Part shown: positions 1 to 5,742 of the stretch, piece after piece
Numbering within the stretch: position 1 is the first letter of the stretch
Layout of the letters: each line of letters begins with the position of its first letter
Origin: CAILHX01 sp036561085
GTDB lineage: Bacteria > Pseudomonadota > Gammaproteobacteria > Burkholderiales > Methylophilaceae
DNA: 12,981 nt
NCBI GenBank assembly: GCA_036561085.1
Contig: DATBPY010000054.1
Span: forward strand, 1-12,981
Reading direction: 5' to 3'
The notes under the pieces: model-generated
Seen by the model: the letters and a program-made list of their open reading frames with translations, nothing else
What the model was told of the DNA's origin: nothing
The model's database searches: none
Made by a program: the position numbers and the translations under genes

Positions 1-257
1 AGAAAACTTTTGACGCGCTGCAGAAACAGTTCATTCAAGGGGTCGGGGCCGCCCAGCGACAACGATAAACCATGGGCCGCCAGCGGATAACGCTCGGCGA
101 ACCAATCCAGTTGTTTAGCGGAACGTCCGCCTACGCCTATCCAGTTCTCCGGGGCGATCTCGAAAAAGTCGATACTGGCAGGAACCCCGGCCTGAAGTTG
201 GGGCATCAAGTCCCGTTTCAGGCCGAGTCCTGCACCGAATAGCCTTTTGGCATTCAT
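1..257 (-). CDS. hvfB: MNIO-family (DUF692) RiPP maturase, HvfB/BufB-like, 3' part missing
   Basis: Partial gene: 85 codons plus two bases are visible before the left edge. The ATG is at 255-257, 21 bp after the precursor-peptide stop, with no strong Shine-Dalgarno sequence, so translation may be coupled to the upstream gene. The protein begins MNAKRLFGAGLGLKRDLM and contains IDFFEIAPENW (residues 29-39) and AAHGLSLSLGG (60-70). This is the characteristic N-terminal pattern of DUF692, a TIM-barrel multinuclear non-haem iron oxidase family. His62 matches the conserved metal-site histidine region. Known members (HvfB, BufB, MbnB) oxidatively modify cysteines of a small precursor peptide in the cytoplasm before export. 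Placement directly behind an HvfA-like precursor supports that role. The remaining iron ligands and the usual partner protein (HvfC/BufC) would lie outside the window. Confidence 0.88.
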   Translation of the reverse strand, partial: MNAKRLFGAGLGLKRDLMPQLQAGVPASIDFFEIAPENWIGVGGRSAKQLDWFAERYPLAAHGLSLSLGGPDPLNELFLQRVKSF

Positions 258-278
258 GATAGGCGGAGACCAAAGAGC

Positions 279-605
279 TTAGTGCTTGCAATTGCCTTCT
301 TTGGACTTCTTATCGGCGCTGCAAGTACCGTCAGCTTTTTTGCCATCTGCCGCTGCTGCACAGCAAGAACCGTCTGCCTTCTTTTGTGCACCACCGCTAC
401 AGCATGAACCATCAGCCTTCTTTTTGTTGGCGCCGCATTTGCCGGTACCGCATTTGCCGTCCTTGGCATCAGCCACGGTATAACCCTTGCTGAGTGCCTG
501 CATGCCGAACGGGTTTTGATCTGCACTTGCGATAGGGGACATTGCCAGACTTGCTGCGAATGCGCTACCGAGTACTACTGCCAAAGTTTTTTGATGTGCG
601 TTCAT
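279..605 (-). CDS. hvfA: HvfA/bufferin-like cysteine-rich RiPP metallophore precursor
   Basis: 108-residue exported peptide. Residues 1-28 are a Sec signal peptide (hydrophobic core LAVVLGSAFAASLAM, likely cleavage after ASA at 26-28). Next comes NPFGMQALSKGY (31-42), the conserved post-signal segment of HvfA-type precursors, then DGKCGTGKCG (49-58), close to the EGKCG motifs that the HvfB enzyme converts to oxazolone/thioamide groups in Haemophilus. The tail is odd: KKADGSC occurs at 62-68 and 75-81, KKADGTC at 89-95, and EGNC at 103-106. Eight cysteines result (52, 57, 68, 69, 81, 82, 95, 106). The start at 603-605 has a clear AAAGGAGC ribosome site at 613-620. The gene lies 38 bp after the anti-sigma gene and 21 bp before the MNIO maturase. 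Inferred role: copper or other metal binding in the periplasm. The family call is firm; the modified sites and the metal are not known. Confidence 0.85.
   Translation of the reverse strand: MNAHQKTLAVVLGSAFAASLAMSPIASADQNPFGMQALSKGYTVADAKDGKCGTGKCGANKKKADGSCCSGGAQKKADGSCCAAAADGKKADGTCSADKKSKEGNCKH
321..422 (-). repeat. Coding tandem repeat KKADG[S/T]C, three copies
   Basis: Three 21-bp units lie at 402-422, 363-383 and 321-341, spaced 39 and 42 bp apart, inside the precursor gene. Each encodes KKADGSC or KKADGTC. Differences between copies are mainly at synonymous positions, so the repeat seems kept at the protein level and is not a very recent DNA duplication. Confidence 0.85.
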
Positions 606-643
606 TTTTAAAGCTCCTTTTAAGATTTAGATAATCAAACGAT

Positions 644-919
644 TCAATGTTGATGCAGTGTTTCACGTATGGCCTCACGCGCAGAATGCGACAACACGAC
701 CTTCTCGTCATTCTCCGCGTGGTGAGATTGCTGCTTCAATACGGCCCGCAACAAACGTAGTTGCGAGACAAAATTCCTGCAAGGATCGCAAATGCCCAAG
801 TGCAGCCACACGCTGACCCGCTCCCGCAACGTCAGTGGGCGATCCATGGCTTGGGATGCTATACGACTTATTTCCTTGCAATTCACTTCCAATCTCCTAA
901 GAATCGAGCGTCTTATCAT
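644..919 (-). CDS. Zinc-finger (zf-HC2 type) soluble anti-sigma factor
   Basis: 91-residue protein with Cys14 and the motif HLGICDPC (His40-x3-Cys44-x2-Cys47), the zinc-binding signature of ZAS anti-sigma factors. These sequester a partner ECF sigma factor and release it on redox or metal stress. The surrounding pattern (NCKEISRIASQAMDRPLTLRERV) fits that short anti-sigma family. There is no membrane segment, so it should act in the cytoplasm. I chose the ATG at 917-919 because it is preceded by a GAGAGGGG ribosome site; the open frame extends 11 codons further upstream without support. The gene starts inside the sigma-factor gene (23-bp overlap), which argues for coupled synthesis of a cognate pair, and precedes the precursor gene by 38 bp. 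The histidine-containing tail (71-91) may add metal ligands, but that is inference. Confidence 0.85.
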   Translation of the reverse strand: MIRRSILRRLEVNCKEISRIASQAMDRPLTLRERVSVWLHLGICDPCRNFVSQLRLLRAVLKQQSHHAENDEKVVLSHSAREAIRETLHQH

Positions 920-1520
920 GAACACCCCTCTCTGCCCAGTGCATTTCCACACACTTTCGCAACCCCATACGCGAGCGATAAAGCATCACCCATGCATTGG
1001 TCGCGGTGATTTCCAGTTCCTTACATATTGTTTCATTATCTTCCTCTTCAATCTCTCGCAACATGAACAACCGCGCCAATTTCTTAGGCAAACGATCCAA
1101 GCAGTTTTGCAAAATATGCCAGAATTGCTGCTGTTCCATTAATCTGGCCGGGTCGCCCAGTGAAGACGGCTTTTCAGCCCAATGCCCTGTGTCATCGAAA
1201 AACTCATCCATCCCCGGCTCCATCATTTCTTCTGCAGGATCGTCTTCATATAGAGGCTGTTCTTTCTGGGCGTGACGTATCAGATCGACGATCTTGTGTT
1301 TGAGTATGCCGGTGAGCCAGGTACGTGCGGAAGATTTACCGGTAAAACTACTGCTGTTCTTAAGTGCCGCCAGCAAAGTTTCCTGCACCGCATCTTCTGC
1401 CAGATGCGTATCGCGTAAACGCACCAAGGCAAAGCGATAAAGATAATCGCCATGCTCGTTTAACCAGTCATTCGGGTTGCAATCGGAGTCTTGATTCATA
1501 GTGGTATCCATGCTGCGCAT
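897..1520 (-). CDS. ECF-type RNA polymerase sigma-70 factor
   Basis: 207 residues with the two ECF domains. Region 2 spans about residues 24-85 (LYRFALVRLRDTHLAEDAVQ, then FTGKSSARTWLTGILKHKIVDLIR). Region 4 spans about 132-192 (ILQNCLDRLPKKLARLFMLRE, then a helix-turn-helix around ETICKELEITATNAWVMLYRSR). The two are joined by an acidic linker of about 45 residues (EDDPAEEMMEPGMDEFFDD). It should direct RNA polymerase to a small regulon, probably including its own operon and the metal-binding RiPP genes downstream. The overlapping zf-HC2 gene is the obvious anti-sigma partner. The start is uncertain: ATGs at 1520, 1511 and 1499 are all possible, and only the last has a weak GGA-type ribosome site. 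The architecture resembles the NCBI family called Sig70_famx1, but I could not test this. Confidence 0.9.
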   Translation of the reverse strand: MRSMDTTMNQDSDCNPNDWLNEHGDYLYRFALVRLRDTHLAEDAVQETLLAALKNSSSFTGKSSARTWLTGILKHKIVDLIRHAQKEQPLYEDDPAEEMMEPGMDEFFDDTGHWAEKPSSLGDPARLMEQQQFWHILQNCLDRLPKKLARLFMLREIEEEDNETICKELEITATNAWVMLYRSRMGLRKCVEMHWAERGVHDKTLDS

Positions 1521-1688
1521 TCAATCACGAAATCTTTACAATTTCTACATCTAACGTTCACTCTTGCCTGCTATTTTAAAAAAAATGTAAGGAATCATAA
1601 GGCGTCTGGACTAATGGCTGTCATAAACAAATTTATGATGTTTGTAAATTCGGACATTCAACTTTTACTTTAATAGGGAGATTTAATC
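1521..1688. promoter_or_regulatory. Divergent intergenic region between sigma operon and EF-hand gene
   Basis: This 168-bp A+T-rich stretch must hold promoters for both directions. On the plus strand TGTAAGGAAT (1586-1595) is followed by CGTCT (1603-1607). These resemble ECF -35 and -10 elements, but the spacing of about 11 bp after TGTAAG is shorter than usual. TATGAT at 1634-1639 could be a sigma-70 -10 for the EF-hand gene, with only a poor -35 near 1611-1616. On the minus strand TGTAAAGATT lies at 1533-1542, partly like the plus-strand box, without a matching CGTCT. No coding capacity is credible here. Confidence 0.35.
1621..1638. promoter_or_regulatory. Perfect inverted repeat, possible operator
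   Basis: TCATAAA-CAAA-TTTATGA: two perfect 7-bp arms around a 4-bp centre. It overlaps the possible -10 hexamer (1634-1639) of the EF-hand gene, where a repressor site would be expected. Low G+C and the lack of a following T-run argue against a terminator. The binding protein is unknown. Confidence 0.4.
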
Positions 1689-2153
1689 ATGGCAATTCAA
1701 TTCAAAAGCACTGCAATCGCAATCGGCGTGGCACTGGTAGTTCTTTCCGGTGCAGCATCTGCCGCAGGTGTAGGTTCCGGCGGCGAAAGCCAGCTTCACA
1801 CCATGGATATGATGAAGATGATAGACGCTAACGGTGACCATATGGTTTCCAAAGATGAATTCACGACTTACTACGGTTCCATTTTTGATGCATTGGATAC
1901 CGATAAGGATGGTTCCATCGATGCCAAAGAATGGGTGGGCACCAAGGGCGACAACAAGATCAGCATCGCTACCGGCGGTTTCAGCTCACAACTGCGTACC
2001 ATGAAGATGATGAAGGCAATGGACACCGACGGCGATCACAAGATCACCAAGGACGAGTTCCTGAAATATCATGAAACGATATTCGCATCCATGTCCAAAT
2101 CAGGTGACCCAGTAGATGCTAAGGGCTGGCTGGCCAAGAACACCGGCATGTAA
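1689..2153 (+). CDS. Exported EF-hand calcium-binding protein
   Basis: 154 residues. Residues 1-25 form a signal peptide (LVVLSGAASA, cleavage after ASA), so it acts in the periplasm or outside. Three good EF-hand loops are visible: D46-E57 (DANGDHMVSKDE), D70-E81 (DTDKDGSIDAKE) and D112-E123 (DTDGDHKITKDE). A fourth at about 136-146 (SKSGDPVDAKG) lacks one residue and the closing Glu, so it probably does not bind calcium. The protein is an internal duplication of about 66 residues: SQLHTMDMMKMID (34-46) matches SQLRTMKMMKAMD (100-112). The methionine clusters at 39-44 and 105-111 could be soft-metal ligands, which is inference. AGGGAG at 1675-1680 is the ribosome site. It is divergent from the sigma/precursor operon and ends at a shared terminator. 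Its specific function is unknown. Confidence 0.85.
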   Translation: MAIQFKSTAIAIGVALVVLSGAASAAGVGSGGESQLHTMDMMKMIDANGDHMVSKDEFTTYYGSIFDALDTDKDGSIDAKEWVGTKGDNKISIATGGFSSQLRTMKMMKAMDTDGDHKITKDEFLKYHETIFASMSKSGDPVDAKGWLAKNTGM

Positions 2154-2175
2154 TCTTCTGCTTCAGTAGTAAAAA

Positions 2176-2204
2176 TAAAAAAGCCGGCTTTGCCGGCTTT
2201 TTTA
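2176..2204. terminator. Bidirectional intrinsic terminator
   Basis: A 13-bp perfect stem (arms 2176-2188 and 2192-2204, core GCCGGC, loop TTT) is flanked by six A on the left and six T on the right. It can therefore end transcription from the plus-strand EF-hand gene and from the convergent minus-strand rnf/nth operon, whose last stop codon is at 2207-2209. Confidence 0.92.
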
Positions 2205-2206
2205 TT

Positions 2207-2641
2207 TTATGTTTTAGCGGCTTGCTGTAACCGTTGCAGATAAGCAGCACCATCCGGAAGAATGCCATCGCGCTGTGCTTGCCAAACGGTTTCCGCCAGA
2301 CAATCCAGCACTACATGTTGCGCCGGATGTTCGCCCCACCTATCGACCAGTTGACGGTATGCCGCAACGATGCCAAGCGGCTGGTCTATGGAAAGCTGTT
2401 CCAATACCGAAAGATGCAGACTCATATGCAGGAACGGGTTGGTCTCGCCCATTTCAGGAAAATATTCCTGCTCCAGATAATTTTCCGGATCGTTCAGCAC
2501 TGCATGGTATTCGGGATGCGCCAGCATCACTTGCAATGCCATGCCTTCCAGCGCACTCAATTGTTCGGCTTGGCGGTATTTACGCCATGACTCGAAAAAG
2601 AACTGGCGTACCTGTTCGCGACTGGGATTAAACATGGTCAT
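2207..2641 (-). CDS. DUF1841 family protein
   Basis: 144-residue, probably soluble and mostly helical protein. It matches DUF1841 through MFNPSREQVRQFFFESWRKYR near the start, then HPEYHAVL, and the diagnostic ETNPFLHMSLHLSVLEQLSIDQPLGI in the middle, with several conserved His. The family is common in beta- and gammaproteobacteria and has no assigned activity. The upstream ATG at 2639-2641 shares one base with the FIST-gene stop (TAATG), which suggests translational coupling. The second ATG at 2633-2635 gives the more usual family start MFNPSR, so the true protein may be two residues shorter. It is the last gene of the rnf-nth unit and ends at the bidirectional terminator. Confidence 0.88.
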   Translation of the reverse strand: MTMFNPSREQVRQFFFESWRKYRQAEQLSALEGMALQVMLAHPEYHAVLNDPENYLEQEYFPEMGETNPFLHMSLHLSVLEQLSIDQPLGIVAAYRQLVDRWGEHPAQHVVLDCLAETVWQAQRDGILPDGAAYLQRLQQAAKT

Positions 2642-3708
2642 TAAACATCGGCGGCTTTGCCGACCTGACTGAATAGACCCAATACTGCAGATAATTGCAG
2701 CAACTGGTTCTTGCCTTTGACCGGAGCGATCTCGCCGTTGCCGTAGAAACCGATCAACGGCATTTGCGGGAAACGCTGACGGGTGATCTCCAGCGTGTAG
2801 TCTATGCCGCCGTCAAAATGCGGGCTACGCCCCAACGATGAAAACATCAGGCCGAAATCGGGTTGTTGCAACATCTTGACGCCCAGGTTCAATACCATTT
2901 CCGCGCAATATTGCGGCGATTGATCCGGCTCGCGCACCGCCCAGCACAACGATTGTCCGGGCTCCAGCTTTTGCGACAGCGTCACGGTGCGTTCCTGCTC
3001 ATTGATCGCCACCAATGCCGCCATTTCGTAGTGCCCATGCTCGTCATCTTCACCCAGAATGAAAGCGATGATACGGTGCAGCGGCAACTCGCTCTCGTAA
3101 ATCCAAGCCTGTTGCAAGGTCTGTAGCGCAGGCTTGCCTGCCACGAACACCACGTCATGTCCCTGCGTAGCGGTCACCGGTAATGGCGCAGTCAGCCGTT
3201 TGATACCGTGCGACACGCCGACATTGCCCACCACGCCTTGCAGTTCGACTTCACAATTACCGCTGACTGCCTCACGGCTATTGCACCACATCGCATTCTT
3301 GCCGGTTTCGGCAACCCCGCCGAAACGCTGGATATCCTGGTCCAGCGGGGCAGCGCCCATCGCTTCCGGCGTTGCCAGGAAAAGACGCAGGTTGCTTAAC
3401 GGCGTTTCCGCATGATGCTGCAGACTCACACCGCCGCCGAACACCATGGCAGCAGCAGCGGGCTGATGCAGAGCAGAAGTCTGTTCGGTGAATATCTCGG
3501 CAGCGATACATCCCACTACTTGTGTGCAATTTGCCGTACGCGCCGCTGCACGTACCGAAGATAAGGAGTCCTGAGAGAAATGAGGGGTGAGGAATAGCAG
3601 TACGCTGTTGGCGATTTCAGTTCCTGCATTTTTCAATGCAGCCGCCACCGCCTGGTGTGCCAGATCGGCATGCGGTTCCGTGCCTTGTGCAAAACCGGTT
3701 GCGATCAT
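2641..3708 (-). CDS. FIST-domain (FIST_N plus FIST_C) protein
   Basis: 355 residues, no signal peptide or membrane segment. The N-terminal half (about 25-200) has the FIST_N pattern, with VVGCIAAEIF and AAMVFGGGVSL. The C-terminal third has the strong FIST_C signature GFYGNGEIAPVKGKNQ (320-335) followed by AVLGLF. FIST is a proposed small-ligand sensory domain, often fused to or encoded near signalling outputs. Here it stands alone, with no kinase, cyclase or methyl-accepting domain in the same protein or the neighbouring genes. Its start overlaps the nth stop by 4 bp (ATGA), and its stop overlaps the next start, so it is co-translated with nth and DUF1841. What it senses cannot be told from sequence. 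Confidence 0.87.
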   Translation of the reverse strand: MIATGFAQGTEPHADLAHQAVAAALKNAGTEIANSVLLFLTPHFSQDSLSSVRAAARTANCTQVVGCIAAEIFTEQTSALHQPAAAAMVFGGGVSLQHHAETPLSNLRLFLATPEAMGAAPLDQDIQRFGGVAETGKNAMWCNSREAVSGNCEVELQGVVGNVGVSHGIKRLTAPLPVTATQGHDVVFVAGKPALQTLQQAWIYESELPLHRIIAFILGEDDEHGHYEMAALVAINEQERTVTLSQKLEPGQSLCWAVREPDQSPQYCAEMVLNLGVKMLQQPDFGLMFSSLGRSPHFDGGIDYTLEITRQRFPQMPLIGFYGNGEIAPVKGKNQLLQLSAVLGLFSQVGKAADV

Positions 3709-4334
3709 GATTTGGCTTTATATTCGCAAAGGTCGTAGATCACGCAAATTCCGCATTTCGGTTTGCGTGCCACACAAACATACCGGCCGTGCAGGATCAG
3801 CCAATGGTGTGCGTCGTGCTGATATTGTTTGGGGACGACCTTGAGCAGCTTCTTCTCGACTTCCAGCACCGTTTTCCCCGGAGCCAGACCGATACGATTG
3901 CAGATGCGGAAGATATGCGTATCCACCGCCATGGTGGGATGTCCGAACGCGGTATTGAGAATGACATTGGCCGTTTTGCGGCCCACGCCGGGCAGACTTT
4001 CCAGCGCATCTCTGTCATCCGGCACCTGTCCGCCGTGCCGTTCTATCAGCAAGCTACAGGTGGCGATGATATTTTTGGCTTTGCTGTGATACAGACCTAT
4101 GGTGCGGATGTAATGCTCCAACCCTTCCTGCCCCAGCGCAAAAACCTCTTGAGGCGTATTGGCCACCGGAAACAGTTTGGCAGTGGCAATGTTCACGCCT
4201 TTATCGGTAGCTTGCGCCGACAGGATCACCGCAACCAGCAACTCGAATACGCTGCCGTGTTTCAGTTCAGTGGTGGGATGCGGATTCTGCGCCTGCAGAC
4301 GTCGAAATATTTCGCTGCGCTGCTCGGCGTTCAT
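3705..4334 (-). CDS. nth: Endonuclease III (base-excision DNA glycosylase/AP lyase)
   Basis: 209 residues, close to the E. coli enzyme in length and in residue numbering. The helix-hairpin-helix LPGVGRKTANVIL (114-126) contains the catalytic Lys120, and Asp138 lies in AVDTHIFR. The C-terminal 4Fe-4S loop is intact: Cys187-x6-Cys194-x2-Cys197-x5-Cys203. It removes oxidised pyrimidines from DNA and cleaves the abasic site by beta-elimination. The gene follows rnfE by 29 bp, the same linkage as rsxE-nth in E. coli, and overlaps the FIST gene by 4 bp. A functional tie through Fe-S redox chemistry is plausible but unproved. Confidence 0.97.
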   Translation of the reverse strand: MNAEQRSEIFRRLQAQNPHPTTELKHGSVFELLVAVILSAQATDKGVNIATAKLFPVANTPQEVFALGQEGLEHYIRTIGLYHSKAKNIIATCSLLIERHGGQVPDDRDALESLPGVGRKTANVILNTAFGHPTMAVDTHIFRICNRIGLAPGKTVLEVEKKLLKVVPKQYQHDAHHWLILHGRYVCVARKPKCGICVIYDLCEYKAKS

Positions 4335-4363
4335 CCGCAGACTTTAATCCAAGCCAGCCAGGC

Positions 4364-5044
4364 CTAGTGCCCGGCCGCCAGCGCCGGCTTGGGAGTTCCT
4401 TGCGCATCATTGCTGGCTTGGCGATTATCCAGCCAGTTCTTGGTGGCAATGAGCATAGCCAACCCGATGAAGGCACCCGGCGGCAGGATCGCCAGCAAGA
4501 AACCATGGTAATCCGGAATCACGGTAATCACGAAATGCTTGGCCGCAGGCCCCAATGCCAGATCTATGCCAGACAGCAATGTTCCCTTGCCAATCACTTC
4601 GCGCATTCCGCCCAGTACCGACAGCACCAGCGCCAGCCCGAATCCCATCATGAAACCATCCAGCGCCGAAGGCGCGATAGGGTTCTTGGCAGCGAACGCC
4701 TCTACCCGTGCCAGCACGATACAATTGGTCACGATGAGCGGAATGAAGATACCCAACACCGCATGCAGGGCATGGAAATAAGCATGCATGCCCAAGTCGA
4801 TGATAGTCACCAGCGCTGCGATGATCAGGATGAATACCGGAATGCGTATCTCGGTCGGCACCAGTTTACGTATCGGCGACACCGAAGCATTGCTCAGCGC
4901 CATGACGATCGCCGTCAACAGCCCCAAAGACAGGCCGTTGACCACAGAACTGGTCACAGCCAGTGTCGGGCACAGGCCCAGCAGTTGCACCAACCCTGAA
5001 TTCTGTTTCCATAAACTGTTGCTGATGATCTCTTTGGAATCCAT
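4364..5044 (-). CDS. rnfE: Rnf complex subunit RnfE (RsxE)
   Basis: 226-residue polytopic inner-membrane protein with about six hydrophobic segments. It contains the two conserved half-sites GLCPTLAVT (Cys25) and IVTNCIVLARVEAFA (Cys108), whose cysteines bind the intramembrane iron centre formed with RnfA. The loop GGMREVIGKGT is also typical. With RnfA it forms the antiparallel pair that carries electrons across the membrane. The hydrophilic tail after NWLDNRQ is variable in the family. It starts 11 bp after rnfG and precedes nth by 29 bp. Confidence 0.96.
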   Translation of the reverse strand: MDSKEIISNSLWKQNSGLVQLLGLCPTLAVTSSVVNGLSLGLLTAIVMALSNASVSPIRKLVPTEIRIPVFILIIAALVTIIDLGMHAYFHALHAVLGIFIPLIVTNCIVLARVEAFAAKNPIAPSALDGFMMGFGLALVLSVLGGMREVIGKGTLLSGIDLALGPAAKHFVITVIPDYHGFLLAILPPGAFIGLAMLIATKNWLDNRQASNDAQGTPKPALAAGH

Positions 5045-5055
5045 TTGCTTTTCCT

Positions 5056-5742
5056 TTACTTACGAACTACATTATCTGCCGCAAAAATCTGCTGCTGATG
5101 CTCTGCATAATACTGCAACGTCTTGTGCACCACTTTAACCACGGCACGCGGAGTGATGGTAGCGCCAGCCATATAGTCGAAACTGCCGCCGTCCTTTTTC
5201 ACTTTCCACATCTCATCCTTGGTCTTGGTCAACGATTGCCCGTCAAAGTTCTTTTTGATCCAGTCGCTATGCGCGATATCGATATAATCGCCCAACCCCG
5301 GCGTTTCCTTATGCGCCAATACGCGCACTCCGGCGATCTCGCCATCGGCCTTGATGGCGATCAGCAGCTTGATATCGCCGCTGTAACCGTCGGGTGCAAC
5401 GGCCTCGAATATCACCGCGCTCGGTTTCCCGCCGAGCCGTCCACGATAAGCCAGCGTCTCGTCGTTATTGCCTAACTCGCCGCCTGCCGGTACTTTGAAC
5501 GTGTCTTGCAGCAGATCGTTGTCATGCAATGCAGCCGGCAAGACCTGGGCTAATAAAGCCAGTTTTGCCTGCTTTTCGCTGCTGATGATCAAATCGCTGG
5601 TTTTCAGGTGTGTATACGCCAGCAACACCGTACCCACGACACAAAAACCTATCATCACACCGGCAGTGCTGAAGGCATGGCTCCACATGGAGACCGGTTT
5701 ATTCTCGACTGCCTTCTCTTCAGTCACATGCTCTTCGCTCAT
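5056..5742 (-). CDS. rnfG: Rnf complex subunit RnfG (covalent FMN subunit)
   Basis: 228 residues: a cytoplasmic N-terminal tail, one membrane segment (about 26-44, STAGVMIGFCVVGTVLLAY), then a periplasmic FMN-binding domain with HKETPGLGDYID (144-155) and FDYMAGATITPRAVV (188-202). The GATIT sequence is the site where the ApbE flavin transferase attaches FMN through a threonine phosphoester. The first position of the usual [S/T]GAT motif is Ala here (Ala192), while the upstream Asp189 is kept. It passes electrons between RnfD flavin and the membrane iron centres. It overlaps rnfD by 4 bp. No apbE is visible in the window, so flavinylation would need one elsewhere. Confidence 0.96.
   Translation of the reverse strand: MSEEHVTEEKAVENKPVSMWSHAFSTAGVMIGFCVVGTVLLAYTHLKTSDLIISSEKQAKLALLAQVLPAALHDNDLLQDTFKVPAGGELGNNDETLAYRGRLGGKPSAVIFEAVAPDGYSGDIKLLIAIKADGEIAGVRVLAHKETPGLGDYIDIAHSDWIKKNFDGQSLTKTKDEMWKVKKDGGSFDYMAGATITPRAVVKVVHKTLQYYAEHQQQIFAADNVVRK

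Noticed and set aside
321..422. Short regular repeats as a CRISPR array
   Set aside because: Only three diverged 21-bp units, in frame within a coding gene, with 18-21 bp between them that also encodes the protein; no cas genes.
286..483. Plus-strand reading frame opposite the precursor peptide with repeated PSAFF
   Set aside because: It is the antisense shadow of the KKADG[S/T]C repeat; it has no ribosome site and lies wholly inside a well-supported gene.
254..526. Minus-strand 90-residue frame over the precursor gene
   Set aside because: Out-of-frame shadow; the overlapping frame has a signal peptide, family motifs and a good ribosome site.
1491..1673. Plus-strand 60-residue frame in the sigma/EF-hand intergenic region
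   Set aside because: It overlaps the sigma-gene start, lacks a ribosome site and has no recognisable domain; the region is better explained as promoter DNA.
1669..1674. TTTAAT as a -10 element of the EF-hand gene
   Set aside because: Transcription would start after the AGGGAG ribosome site (1675-1680), leaving a message without it.
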